A DNA stretch of 64,000 nt from Thalassotalea eurytherma (GTDB lineage: Bacteria; Pseudomonadota; Gammaproteobacteria; Enterobacterales; Alteromonadaceae): contig NZ_BSSU01000002.1 in NCBI RefSeq assembly GCF_030161415.1, positions 124,001-188,000 on the forward strand, given 5' to 3'. This document shows positions 47,897-56,291 of the stretch, piece after piece. The notes below the pieces were generated by a model. That model did not search any database and was not told where the DNA came from. It was given only the letters and a program-made list of their open reading frames with translations. Numbering within the stretch: position 1 is the stretch's first letter; the number at the start of each line of letters is the position of its first letter. The translations under genes were made by a program, and so were the position numbers.

Positions 47897-48254
47897 TCAT
47901 GTCCTCATTAATACAAATTTGCTCCAATCCATTACGTTTGCAAACAACATACCAGAGAAAAACAGCTAACTTACTTTCGGCTAAATAATTTTAACTATAT
48001 GAAGTTAAAACTAAATTCATAAGTTTCTGTGAACTGGTTATCGATTAAAAAGTGAACCTTAATTTACAGTGCACAATTACGGTGTGACCGATGCCCTAAA
48101 TTAGTGAATTCAATTATAATCTTCGATAATTAACATGCTCACTCATTGTACTAAACGAAAAATAAATCAATTATTTTTCTATCACCGTGACACAATCTAA
48201 CTTCCTTACATACTAACTATATATCCAAACAAATAATAACGAGCGCCTAGTGCA
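47897..48254. other. Divergent control region, chemoreceptor / ECF sigma factor
   Basis: This 358-nt AT-rich stretch contains no supported gene. A perfect TATAAT lies at 48115-48120 without a good -35 at the usual distance. CGTGACACAATC near 48185-48196 lies about 60-70 nt before the sigma gene and could be part of an ECF-type or sigma-70 promoter, but no consensus can be fixed from one copy. Confidence 0.4.
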
Positions 48255-48734
48255 ATGCTTAAAGAATTTGAACAAGTCATAAAAAGTAACCAAGGGCGAT
48301 TAAGGTATATCGCTTCACGTTATTGCAGTAATGGTGACGTTGACGACTTATACCAAGATATATTGTTGCAGCTCTGGCGAAGCTTCAATTCCTTTGAAGG
48401 GCAGGCATCAAGAGCAACCTGGGTATATAAAGTGGCATTAAATACTGCCTGTACATACGTAAAGAAAGCAGTGAAACATAATGCGCTGAAACAACAAATA
48501 GCGAATATACGCCCACCTATCTGTGAGCCTGCCCAAAATAATTGTCAGGCGGAGCTACTTAATACTTTTATGAATGAACTTAACGACATAGATGCTAGCC
48601 TCCTGATGATGTATTTGGACGGTTTGTCTTCAGAGGCCAGTGCAGAAGTGGTTGGCATTAGCGCTAATGCAGTACGCGCTCGCATTAAACGTATCAAAGC
48701 AACATTTGAAAATCAGTATGTAGGGGCAGAGTAA
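48255..48734 (+). CDS. ECF-type RNA polymerase sigma factor
   Basis: The 159-residue protein has sigma region 2 at about 10-75 (LRYIASRYCSNGDVDDLYQD, ILLQLWRSFNSFEGQ, ATWVYKVALNTACTYVKK) and region 4 at about 105-155 (ASLLMMYLDGLSSEASAEVV, GISANAVRARIKRIK), the two-domain layout of ECF sigma factors. Its stop codon overlaps the start of the next gene (TAATG), so the downstream membrane protein is translationally coupled and is the best candidate for its anti-sigma factor or sensor. Confidence 0.92.
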   Translation: MLKEFEQVIKSNQGRLRYIASRYCSNGDVDDLYQDILLQLWRSFNSFEGQASRATWVYKVALNTACTYVKKAVKHNALKQQIANIRPPICEPAQNNCQAELLNTFMNELNDIDASLLMMYLDGLSSEASAEVVGISANAVRARIKRIKATFENQYVGAE

Positions 48735-49339
48735 TGAAACTTGATGACTTGAAACAAGACTGGCAAGAAATCGTTGATGTACCTGCTGACAACGAAAACT
48801 TAGAAAAGGTAATTGCTATGTTAGAACACGAAACAAAGAAAGTAGATAAAGAGATAAAGCGTAGAGACATTCTTGAGATTACTATTGCACTATTGTTAAT
48901 TCCATTTTGGGTGTTTGGACTGTTTTATTCCGCAGGCATAATTCAGTCAATAGGCTTGATACTTGCGATACTAAACAGTATCTACATTCCCTATCGGTTA
49001 GTCAGCGCAAAAAAAATTAATGTTTCTAAAGAAAGTAGCATCAGATCTTATTTAGAAAATGAAAAACAAAAAATATCGCAACAAAAATCCTTGCTAGAAG
49101 GTGTAGTGAGTTGGTATATCGCGCCAATTACCGTCAGTATTATTTTGATAACGTTAGGCGCAAGCGTTGACGCTTCTGGTATACCTCAACTTTCTGAATC
49201 ACTTATGATTTACTATGGCTTTTTAACAATACTAATTGTTGCTGTTTATTTTCTAAATAAACGAGCAGTGACGAAAAAATTTAACCCATTGTTATCGAGT
49301 ATTGATAAGAAACTTCAAGAGCTCAAGGAAGCAGATTAA
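48734..49339 (+). CDS. Membrane protein coupled to the ECF sigma factor, candidate anti-sigma factor
   Basis: The 201-residue protein has a cytoplasmic N-terminal segment of about 50 residues beginning MKLDDLKQDWQEIVDVPADN, with a charged helix (LEKVIAMLEHETKKVDKEIK). Two pairs of membrane helices follow (about 50-85 and 125-170), with a cytoplasmic coiled segment between them. No His/Cys zinc-binding anti-sigma motif is present. Its one-base overlap with the sigma gene and its N-terminal amphipathic segment suggest a sigma-sequestering role, but this is inference. Confidence 0.65.
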   Translation: MKLDDLKQDWQEIVDVPADNENLEKVIAMLEHETKKVDKEIKRRDILEITIALLLIPFWVFGLFYSAGIIQSIGLILAILNSIYIPYRLVSAKKINVSKESSIRSYLENEKQKISQQKSLLEGVVSWYIAPITVSIILITLGASVDASGIPQLSESLMIYYGFLTILIVAVYFLNKRAVTKKFNPLLSSIDKKLQELKEAD

Positions 49340-49364
49340 AACCACGGCTTGTAAATTGATATGT

Positions 49365-49393
49365 ACCAAGAAAGGTTAATGCTCTTTCTTGGT
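49365..49393 (+). terminator. Stem-loop after the ECF operon (weak terminator)
   Basis: ACCAAGAAAG (49365-49374) and CTTTCTTGGT (49384-49393) form a perfect 10-bp stem with a 9-nt loop, 25 nt past the stop of the 48734-49339 gene. No T run follows (CACTTCTCC), so it may be an RNA-end hairpin or need Rho rather than a strong intrinsic terminator. Confidence 0.45.
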
Positions 49394-49495
49394 CACTTCT
49401 CCTCTTAGCTAATTATGGTCTTGACAGTGAGCGATTGTCTTCATACATAACGAACGTAATCATTACCTGTTATTTTGGGGGCACCAGCATGATAA

Positions 49496-50389
49496 CTAGA
49501 GCGGCTCATTCAAAAAAATTGACCTTAATTTATTTAACCCTTTTCCTTTATTAGCAACTTTCCACGCCATATAAAGACCCTGGTGTTTAGACTTATCTGA
49601 TAGCGACAACTGCGTTAACTGCCCTGCCTTTATGTACTGCTCAGCAAGGTAATAAGGTAAATAGCCAAAACCAATGCCGGCGAATATCGCTTCAAGCTTA
49701 CGTGAGACATTGCTAACGTAAAATCGCTGACTGCCTTTGACAAGATTCACCGACCAGGGAATTTCGTTTTTGGCAGAATCATGAACAACAACACTTCGAT
49801 GCTTTGACAGCTCACTCGTTTGAATCGGTATATCAACGGCAGATAATGGATGAGACTGATTAACCACCAATACATTATTGAGTTCAGCTATTTTTACCGC
49901 TCTGATGCCCTTTTGAGCAGGTACTGGGGCTGGCGCGCCAATCACTAAATCAACTCTATCTTCCATCAACGCTTCCCACGTCCCTTTCATTACCTCTTCT
50001 TGTACATCAATTTCAATCGTCTGATGCTCGTTGAGAAAGCGTTGAATCTTTTCAAATACTGGCTTAGTGTCAATAATCGAATCACAAACTATACGTATTT
50101 TGGGCTCCCAGCCATTGGCAATCGTTTGTGTTTGTTCAGAAAGTATATTGATGGCGTTTAACATTTTACGCCCTTCAATCAATAGATGCTTTCCCGCAGG
50201 TGTTAGTACCGCACGCCTGCCTTGACGAATAAAAATAGTGACGCCTAATTGCTCTTCTAACTTTTGCACGATGTAGGAGAGTGCTGATGGTACTTTGTTT
50301 AAATGCTCAGCTGCAGCCGCGTAACTGCCGCGATGTTCAATTGCATCTAAAACCATCAATGCTTCAATACTAAGCGGTGGTGTATTCAT
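49496..50389 (-). CDS. LysR-family transcriptional regulator
   Basis: The 297-residue protein has the LysR winged helix at 1-65 (LSIEALMVLDAIEHRGSYAA, AAEHLNKVPSALSYIVQKLE, LGVTIFIRQGRRAVLTPAGK) and a two-lobed effector domain starting EPKIRIVCDSIIDTKPVFEK. It is divergent from the doxX gene (152 nt between starts), the classic position for control of the doxX-GST-pirin run. Effector unknown; quinones or other electrophiles are plausible from the target genes. Confidence 0.93.
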   Translation of the reverse strand: MNTPPLSIEALMVLDAIEHRGSYAAAAEHLNKVPSALSYIVQKLEEQLGVTIFIRQGRRAVLTPAGKHLLIEGRKMLNAINILSEQTQTIANGWEPKIRIVCDSIIDTKPVFEKIQRFLNEHQTIEIDVQEEVMKGTWEALMEDRVDLVIGAPAPVPAQKGIRAVKIAELNNVLVVNQSHPLSAVDIPIQTSELSKHRSVVVHDSAKNEIPWSVNLVKGSQRFYVSNVSRKLEAIFAGIGFGYLPYYLAEQYIKAGQLTQLSLSDKSKHQGLYMAWKVANKGKGLNKLRSIFLNEPL

Positions 50390-50541
50390 GCCGTTCTCCT
50401 ACCTTTTATATTGCCCATAAAGATTATTCAATTTTTTTGAACAAACCAAACAAATACTATGGGTTATTTAATCACGATTCAACTTATAGAATAGTCTCAC
50501 AGTTAGTTAATTACGTTTCAACCCAATAAAAGGTATTAAAA

Positions 50542-50991
50542 ATGAGTATCACAAACACTTTAAAAAGAATCACAAATTCTGAACAATCTTTATCAACTAT
50601 GCCGCTGCGTCTTATAGCGGGTATTATTTTCACAGCCCATGGCGCACAAAAGCTATTCGCATGGTTTGGCGGCTATGGCTTGCAAGGCACTGGGCAATGG
50701 ATGGATTCAATCGGCCTATCTCCGGGTTATTTAATGGCACTAATGGCAGGCAGTGCTGAGTTCTTTGGTGGTTTATTACTTATTGCTGGTTTACTTACAA
50801 GGCCAACAAGCTTTGTTTTAGCCATAACCATGGTTGTTGCAATATTTAGCGTACATTTCGAAAACGGTTTATTTATGTCAGCTAATGGCTATGAGTTTGC
50901 CCTGATTTTATTGGCAGCGTCTGTATCGTTAGTCATTAGTGGCGCAGGAAAGTTATCCCTCGATAACCTTTTAGCTAGACGCTTTAGCTAA
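50542..50991 (+). CDS. DoxX family membrane protein
   Basis: The 149-residue protein has four membrane helices: LRLIAGIIFTAHGAQKLFAW (with the family HGxQKLF), GYLMALMAGSAEFFGGLLLI, FVLAITMVVAIFSVHFENGL, and EFALILLAASVSLVISGAGK. This is the DoxX/YphA-type family linked to redox balance. It is the first gene of a run with a glutathionyl-hydroquinone reductase and a pirin, and is divergent from a LysR regulator. Confidence 0.9.
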   Translation: MSITNTLKRITNSEQSLSTMPLRLIAGIIFTAHGAQKLFAWFGGYGLQGTGQWMDSIGLSPGYLMALMAGSAEFFGGLLLIAGLLTRPTSFVLAITMVVAIFSVHFENGLFMSANGYEFALILLAASVSLVISGAGKLSLDNLLARRFS

Positions 50992-51041
50992 AAACAAATA
51001 AACACAGTAAATCTTTATTCATTAAAAAGAGAGCAATGATC

Positions 51042-52025
51042 ATGGCTGACGTTAAAACAAGTTGGAATAGCAGTATCAAAGACGGCGAATATCAACGAAA
51101 AGAGTCACAATTTAGAAATTGGATTACCCCTGATGGTAGCGCAGGCAAGAGCGGTGTTGGCGGATTCAAAGCAGAAGCAGGTCGTTATCACCTATATGTT
51201 TCATTTGCCTGCCCTTGGGCACACCGCACCTTAGTATTTCGTCAATTAAAAGGGTTAGAGGATTTGATCACTGTTAGTGTGGTACACCCTGATATGCACG
51301 ATAAAGGCTGGTCATTTACCCATGATAAAGAGTCAGCGCAGCTTTATGGCACAACAGGTGATGCGTTATGTGGTGATAACTTTATAGCAGAAAAATATCT
51401 CGCTCAAGACCCTAACTACCAAGGTGTAAATAGCGTACCGATTTTATTTGATAAGAAAAATAACGTCATCGTTAGCAATGAATCATCAGAAATCATTCGC
51501 ATGTTTAATAGTGCTTTTAACGAGTTAACGGGTAATACACTCGACTTGTATCCTGAAACATTGAGAGAAAAAATAGATGAAGTAAACGAATTAGTTTATC
51601 ACGCGATCAATAACGGCGTGTATAAAACAGGGTTTGCAACGACACAAGAAGCCTATAACAAAAACGTAAACGCGTTATTCAATGCACTGGATAACATTGA
51701 GTTATTGCTATCAAACCAGCGCTACTTAACAGGTAGCAACATAACTGAAGCCGATTGGCGTTTATGGGTAACCTTGATACGTTTTGATTGGGTTTACCAT
51801 ACCCACTTTAAGTGTAATTTAAAGTTGATTGAGCAATACCCGAATATTTACCACTTTATGTTAGAGCTCTATCAAATGCCTAATATTGCAAAAACAGTAA
51901 ATGAAGCGCATATCAAGCGACATTACTACGCGAGCCATTTAACCATTAATCCATACGGCATTGTTCCTATCACGCATAAGCAAGATTGGACTGTGCCGCA
52001 TGGTAGAGACAAGCAATTTAGTTAA
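51042..52025 (+). CDS. Glutathionyl-hydroquinone reductase (xi-class GST, YqjG-like)
   Basis: These enzymes reduce glutathionyl-hydroquinones using glutathione. The catalytic segment is YVSFACPWAHRTLVFRQLKG (CPWA motif), followed by SVVHPDMHDKGWSF, which is diagnostic of the xi class. Other marks are VPILFDKKNNVIVSNESSEI and the C-terminal helical domain ITEADWRLWVTLIRFDWVYH with NPYGIVP near the end. I take the second ATG (51042; GAG 8 nt upstream) over the ATG at 51036, giving 327 residues. It lies between doxX and pirin. Confidence 0.93.
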   Translation: MADVKTSWNSSIKDGEYQRKESQFRNWITPDGSAGKSGVGGFKAEAGRYHLYVSFACPWAHRTLVFRQLKGLEDLITVSVVHPDMHDKGWSFTHDKESAQLYGTTGDALCGDNFIAEKYLAQDPNYQGVNSVPILFDKKNNVIVSNESSEIIRMFNSAFNELTGNTLDLYPETLREKIDEVNELVYHAINNGVYKTGFATTQEAYNKNVNALFNALDNIELLLSNQRYLTGSNITEADWRLWVTLIRFDWVYHTHFKCNLKLIEQYPNIYHFMLELYQMPNIAKTVNEAHIKRHYYASHLTINPYGIVPITHKQDWTVPHGRDKQFS

Positions 52026-52055
52026 CTGCACGCTTATAGTTACAGGAGTAATATT

Positions 52056-52775
52056 ATGTTAAAACAATATCCATATAATCGTTTAGGTAGTGCGAACCAT
52101 GGTTGGCTAAAATCTAAACATCATTTTAGCTTTGCTCACTACTATAACCCTGCGCGCATGGGCTTCGGTAAATTGCGTGTTATTAATGACGACTGGGTTG
52201 AGCCAGCAACAGGCTTTCCGTCTCATCCTCACCGTAACATGGAAATTATTAGCTTTATTCGTTCTGGCGCGATTACTCATCAAGACAGTACAGGTAATAA
52301 AGGGGTCACTAAAGCTGGCGAGGTTCAGGTGATGAGCGCGGGCACAGGTATTACTCATTCTGAATACAACAGAACGAAAGAGCCACTAACCTTTTACCAA
52401 ATTTGGCTTGAAACAAATAAGCAAAACGTTGCGCCTCGCTGGGAAAGTAAACAGTTTCCAACAACGCAAACTAAATCATTAATGTTACTCGCTTCTGGCT
52501 ATGACGAAGATAGAGGCGATGCACTTTTTATCAATCAACACGCCCGAATTTACGGTGGTAAGCTAGCCAAAGGTGCCACGATTGAACATGGTATTGACCA
52601 TCAAGCCTATATTCTAGCTTCAGACGGTATGTTCAACATTGAAGATAATATCACAAAAGAAACAGCTTCAATCACGATGAATAAAGGAGATGGTGCCGAG
52701 ATTACTCAAACAAGCTCAATTACAATTTCTGCGAAAACTGAATGTGAAATAATCATTATAGATACAATCAAATAG
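52056..52775 (+). CDS. Pirin family protein (YhhW-like)
   Basis: This is a bicupin of 239 residues. The metal-site cupin shows ATGFPSHPHRNMEIISFI and GTGITHSEYN, the His/Glu ligands of pirins; NHGWLKSKHHFSFAHYYNP is the family opening. YhhW-type pirins have quercetinase activity in vitro. A strong SD (AGGAG, 7 nt) precedes the ATG. It ends the doxX-GST-pirin run; the decayed yjbR fragment follows on the other strand. Confidence 0.93.
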   Translation: MLKQYPYNRLGSANHGWLKSKHHFSFAHYYNPARMGFGKLRVINDDWVEPATGFPSHPHRNMEIISFIRSGAITHQDSTGNKGVTKAGEVQVMSAGTGITHSEYNRTKEPLTFYQIWLETNKQNVAPRWESKQFPTTQTKSLMLLASGYDEDRGDALFINQHARIYGGKLAKGATIEHGIDHQAYILASDGMFNIEDNITKETASITMNKGDGAEITQTSSITISAKTECEIIIIDTIK

Positions 52776-52802
52776 GAATGATAAATGCAACAAGATTGAT
52801 TG

Positions 52803-52931
52803 CTAGTCTTTCTTTGCTAGATTGCTGACCACCATACGAAAAGAAATTATCGTTCATACGCTCAATTTCACTTTGTGGAATTGAGCCGTCTAAAGTGATC
52901 GTGCTCCATTCTGCTTTATACATGTAATCAT
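52803..52931 (-). pseudogene. Truncated, frameshifted remnant of a MmcQ/YjbR-family gene
   Basis: On the minus strand a fragment reads YMYKAEWSTITLDGSIPQ, then SEIERMNDN, closely matching the C-terminal part of the intact YjbR protein at 55891-56283 (HMNKAQWNTIILDGSIPQ, GEIERMIDN). After DNFF the match continues only in another frame (RMVVSNLAKKD against FMLVVSKMTKKD), so there is a frameshift, followed at once by a TAG. The N-terminal two-thirds are missing. The rest of the 52776-53189 gap holds no other gene I can support. Confidence 0.8.
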
Positions 52932-53189
52932 TAGCGCTACGTTATAAAATCAAGGATGAATTCAATTCTGTAATAACCGCGTGATTAAAATCATGTAGAT
53001 TACAGTGTGAACATCCCACTGATACGTAATGTACAACTAAGTGCTTTATAAAGAATAGCTTTGAATAGGCCTAGCTTCGCACTAGTTCTCTGGTAGTCTA
53101 AGACACTTGTGCTATGCTTATGCTGTTGCACTTGCACTGAAAAAAATGAATATAGCTACGTGTATAAATATCAATATGGGCATAATAAT

Positions 53190-55751
53190 TTGAGTATATT
53201 AAATTGGCTCATCGCTGTTTTTATTTTATTGTTCACTAGTTATTCAAGTGCCAGCCTACCAATCAATTCTTTCAATGAAACCTCACTCTCCTACGCGAGT
53301 GTCAAGTTTGAGTATTTCGAAGATATAAATAGGGAATATAGCTTTGAAAGCATCGTTAAACTATCTGACGAATACTGGATAAAACCTGACAAGCCAAATA
53401 CATCGTTCGGATTGAGTGATTCACAGCTATGGTTGAGGCTAAACATTCATAACTTGAAAGCCAAGACTGAAACTTTCGTCTTTGAGATCGCCTACCCACT
53501 TTTAGATGACGTAACATTTTATTCTGTAAAACAGGACGGGACGGTTCGCATATTAGATATTGGTGACAGCAAGCCCTTCTACCCTCGCGATATTGATCAC
53601 CCTAACATGTTAATGCGCTTTCAATTGCAAGCAGATGAAAGTGTAGAACTCTTTGCGAAATTAAAAACTAAAGGCTCTATGATCTTGCCTGTTAGAGTAT
53701 GGCAAGAGCATGAATTCTTCGAATTCGCTGCCAAGGAAGAAAAATTCCACTTTTTCTACTATGGCTCTTTATCCATCATTATCTTAATTAACTTAGCTAT
53801 ATTTTTTACTCTGCATGAAAAGCTATATTTGTATTATTCGTTGGCAACAACCGGTTATTTACTATTCTTTATTACAGCTAGAAGTTATGGTCAGCAATTA
53901 TTGTTTGCTGACTCTCCCGCGCTTAATAGCCAACTTTTTCTCTCTTCAATGCCTATTCTTGCGCTATTTTCTTTGCTGTTTGCACGTGAGTTCTTACAAA
54001 CAAAGCAACATAGTCGAGTGATGGACACGGCCATTCGTGGCATGATTTATTTCGAATATTTTAATATGGTTGCAGCCGTAGTTTTAGATTACAACACAGC
54101 GGTGCGAATATCGGCTATTTCCGCAATCGTACTATTTATTATCTTATTTTTTGCCGGCCCTATTACGTGGCTTGCTAAAAGGCGAGCAGGCATATTTTTT
54201 ACCATTGCTTGGGTACCGCTCACTATAGGGTTCGTCGTAACTTCAGGACGCTCATTAGGTATTTTCCAGAACAATTTTTTTACCGAATATGCGATGCAAA
54301 TAGGATCGGGACTAGAAGCATTCATCCTCACATTAGCTTTGGCTGACCGCTTGTATAGAGAAAGAGAAGAAAAAACGCTAGCTCAGATTAGTAACATACA
54401 AAAAGAGCAACAGCGACTTGAAATACAGAACCAATTGTCAGAAGCCATCATGCGTGATCCTACGACTAATTTAGCAAATCGCAACCGCTTTGAATGGTTT
54501 GTAAACAATATACTTAACGAACAAAAGAATGAGCGTTTTGTTATTTGTGTAGCCAGAGTTACACGTTTCAATGAAATCACTCGAACACTTGGGCTTTCAA
54601 GTGTCGAACGCATTTTAAAAGCGATTGCCGATTATATGAATAATGCTATCCGTCGTATGCCTGGGGTCATTACTACACAAATATCTCAAGGCTCCCATGA
54701 TGCTACATTCCAACTAACCGGTGATACTTTCGGCGTATTAATAAAGCAAAGTACCTTTGAAGAAAATATAGAGCAGTACTATACCTTCGTTAAAAAACTA
54801 TCATTGCCAATTGAAATAGATTCACTTTCTATTGACCTTGAACCTTTAGTGGGTTGTGCTATCTACCCTGAACATGGGCTTGATGCTGCCCAGCTCATTC
54901 GCAATGCGTTAGTCGCGATGGAGAGTTCACATCATGCGACCGATCAAATTGGCTATTATGATAACGCTTTAGATATTTACAATGAAAGTCGTTTGACACT
55001 CATGTCTGATTTGAGAGAGGCACTCAAAAATGATGAACCTGAATTGCATTATCAACCAAAACTCAATTTAGAAGACGATACTATTGTTGGCTTAGAGGCC
55101 TTGATTCGCTGGCATCATCCTAAGCAAGGGTTTGTTTCGCCGGCATACTTTGTGCCTTTGGCTGAGCAAACAGGGGTTATCAAAGAGTTAACATTTTGGG
55201 CAATTGGCCGTGCCGCTAGGGATCTCCAGTCGCTTCGTAGCATAGGCTATAACGGTAACATGTCTATAAATATTTCAGCGAAAGACTTGTTGAGTGAGCA
55301 ACTAAAAGAACAAATTGAGGTGATATTAGACAAATACCAAGTAGTGCCCTCTAAAATCTTTCTTGAATTGACAGAAACAGCTGCAATGGATGACCCTGAA
55401 GCAGGATTAATCGCTTTGAATCAACTGACATCACTTGGCTTAAACATTTCAATTGATGATTTTGGCGCAGGTTATTCTTCGCTGTCTTACCTAAAGCAAC
55501 TTCCAGCTGCAGGGATCAAACTAGATCGATCTTTGATTATGGATATAACTCACAATGAAAGTTCTCGAATTATTGTCAAAGCATCTGTTGATATGGCTCA
55601 TGGCCTTGGATATAAGGTAGTTGCTGAAGGTGTTGAAAATATGGAAACTTATCAACTCATGAAAACGCTTGGCTGTGATGAACTACAAGGTTTTTGGTTG
55701 TGTAAGCCTATGCCGTTGCCAGATATTAGCGATTGGTTATCTTCTAGATAA
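53190..55751 (+). CDS. 7TMR-DISM sensor with degenerate GGDEF and intact EAL domains
   Basis: A signal peptide (LNWLIAVFILLFTSYSSA) leads to a periplasmic 7TMR-DISMED2-type beta domain (about 25-160, with SFGLSDSQLWLRLNIHNL), then a seven-helix 7TMR-DISM membrane domain (about 190-390) and a coiled coil. The GGDEF domain (about 425-570) has LTGDTFGVLIKQ where GGDEF should be, so cyclase activity is unlikely. The C-terminal EAL domain looks active: GLEALIRWHHPKQGFV, LELTETAAMDD, ISIDDFGAGYSSLSYLKQ, KLDRSLI and VAEGVEN. Predicted role: a c-di-GMP phosphodiesterase. Start uncertain: TTG 53190 gives the best signal peptide; GTG 53160 and GTG 53109 are also open. Confidence 0.9.
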   Translation: MSILNWLIAVFILLFTSYSSASLPINSFNETSLSYASVKFEYFEDINREYSFESIVKLSDEYWIKPDKPNTSFGLSDSQLWLRLNIHNLKAKTETFVFEIAYPLLDDVTFYSVKQDGTVRILDIGDSKPFYPRDIDHPNMLMRFQLQADESVELFAKLKTKGSMILPVRVWQEHEFFEFAAKEEKFHFFYYGSLSIIILINLAIFFTLHEKLYLYYSLATTGYLLFFITARSYGQQLLFADSPALNSQLFLSSMPILALFSLLFAREFLQTKQHSRVMDTAIRGMIYFEYFNMVAAVVLDYNTAVRISAISAIVLFIILFFAGPITWLAKRRAGIFFTIAWVPLTIGFVVTSGRSLGIFQNNFFTEYAMQIGSGLEAFILTLALADRLYREREEKTLAQISNIQKEQQRLEIQNQLSEAIMRDPTTNLANRNRFEWFVNNILNEQKNERFVICVARVTRFNEITRTLGLSSVERILKAIADYMNNAIRRMPGVITTQISQGSHDATFQLTGDTFGVLIKQSTFEENIEQYYTFVKKLSLPIEIDSLSIDLEPLVGCAIYPEHGLDAAQLIRNALVAMESSHHATDQIGYYDNALDIYNESRLTLMSDLREALKNDEPELHYQPKLNLEDDTIVGLEALIRWHHPKQGFVSPAYFVPLAEQTGVIKELTFWAIGRAARDLQSLRSIGYNGNMSINISAKDLLSEQLKEQIEVILDKYQVVPSKIFLELTETAAMDDPEAGLIALNQLTSLGLNISIDDFGAGYSSLSYLKQLPAAGIKLDRSLIMDITHNESSRIIVKASVDMAHGLGYKVVAEGVENMETYQLMKTLGCDELQGFWLCKPMPLPDISDWLSSR

Positions 55752-55801
55752 ACCAACAGGAATGGTTCAACATTGATAGAACAAGCACCACAAGACTTTA
55801 C

Positions 55802-55826
55802 TTTTACTTATCAAGTAAAGGTTTTA
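55802..55826 (+). terminator. Possible terminator after the GGDEF/EAL gene
   Basis: TTTACTT (55803-55809) and AAGTAAA (55813-55819) form a 7-bp A/T-rich stem with an ATC loop, followed by GGTTTTATT. It lies about 50 nt past the stop codon. The stem is weak, so this is a tentative call. Confidence 0.4.
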
Positions 55827-55890
55827 TTGAATCCAGTCACAACCCTTTACCAATGAGCTTTGTTTGACAGCCAGGACCGGCGCACTATTG

Positions 55891-56283
55891 TTATAAGTGG
55901 ACCAGAATCGACTGCTGATCTTTCTTGGTCATTTTACTGACCACTAACATAAACGAGTTATCTATCATGCGCTCAATTTCACCTTGAGGAATTGAGCCGT
56001 CTAAAATGATCGTATTCCATTGCGCTTTATTCATATGGTAGCCCGGAATTACCGAAGGAAATATGTCCCTTAACATCAGCGCTTCTTCAGGATTACATTT
56101 TAAATTCATGCAATAAAACCCAGCCATTTTACCCTGGGTTCCTTTTTCGTTTCCTTTACCAAACGATAAGGTCGCAAACATTTTTCCTTTTACTTTATAT
56201 ACTTCAACGTCGGCGCCAAACGGGTAATCGCAAATGGTTTCCGGCTTTGCAAGCAAGTATTCTTGGCTAGCTTTATAATCCAT
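55891..56283 (-). CDS. MmcQ/YjbR family protein
   Basis: The 130-residue protein (from ATG 56281-56283; SD AGG 7 nt upstream) fits the MmcQ/YjbR CyaY-like double-wing fold: LLAKPETICDYPFGADVEVY, YKVKGKMFATLSFGKG, MNLKCNPEEALMLRDIFPSV, GYHMNKAQWNTIILDGSIPQ and a final helix IERMIDNSFMLVVSKM. Members are often annotated as DNA-binding from the fold only. It lies 8 nt downstream of rsuA. A second, decayed copy of its C-terminal part lies at 52803-52931. Confidence 0.9.
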   Translation of the reverse strand: MDYKASQEYLLAKPETICDYPFGADVEVYKVKGKMFATLSFGKGNEKGTQGKMAGFYCMNLKCNPEEALMLRDIFPSVIPGYHMNKAQWNTIILDGSIPQGEIERMIDNSFMLVVSKMTKKDQQSILVHL

Positions 56284-56291
56284 CAATCAAC

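Noticed and set aside
48061-48254. Specific ECF autoregulatory promoter upstream of the sigma gene
   Set aside because: TGACA and a perfect TATAAT are present but not at a consistent -35/-10 spacing, and one upstream region cannot define an ECF consensus.
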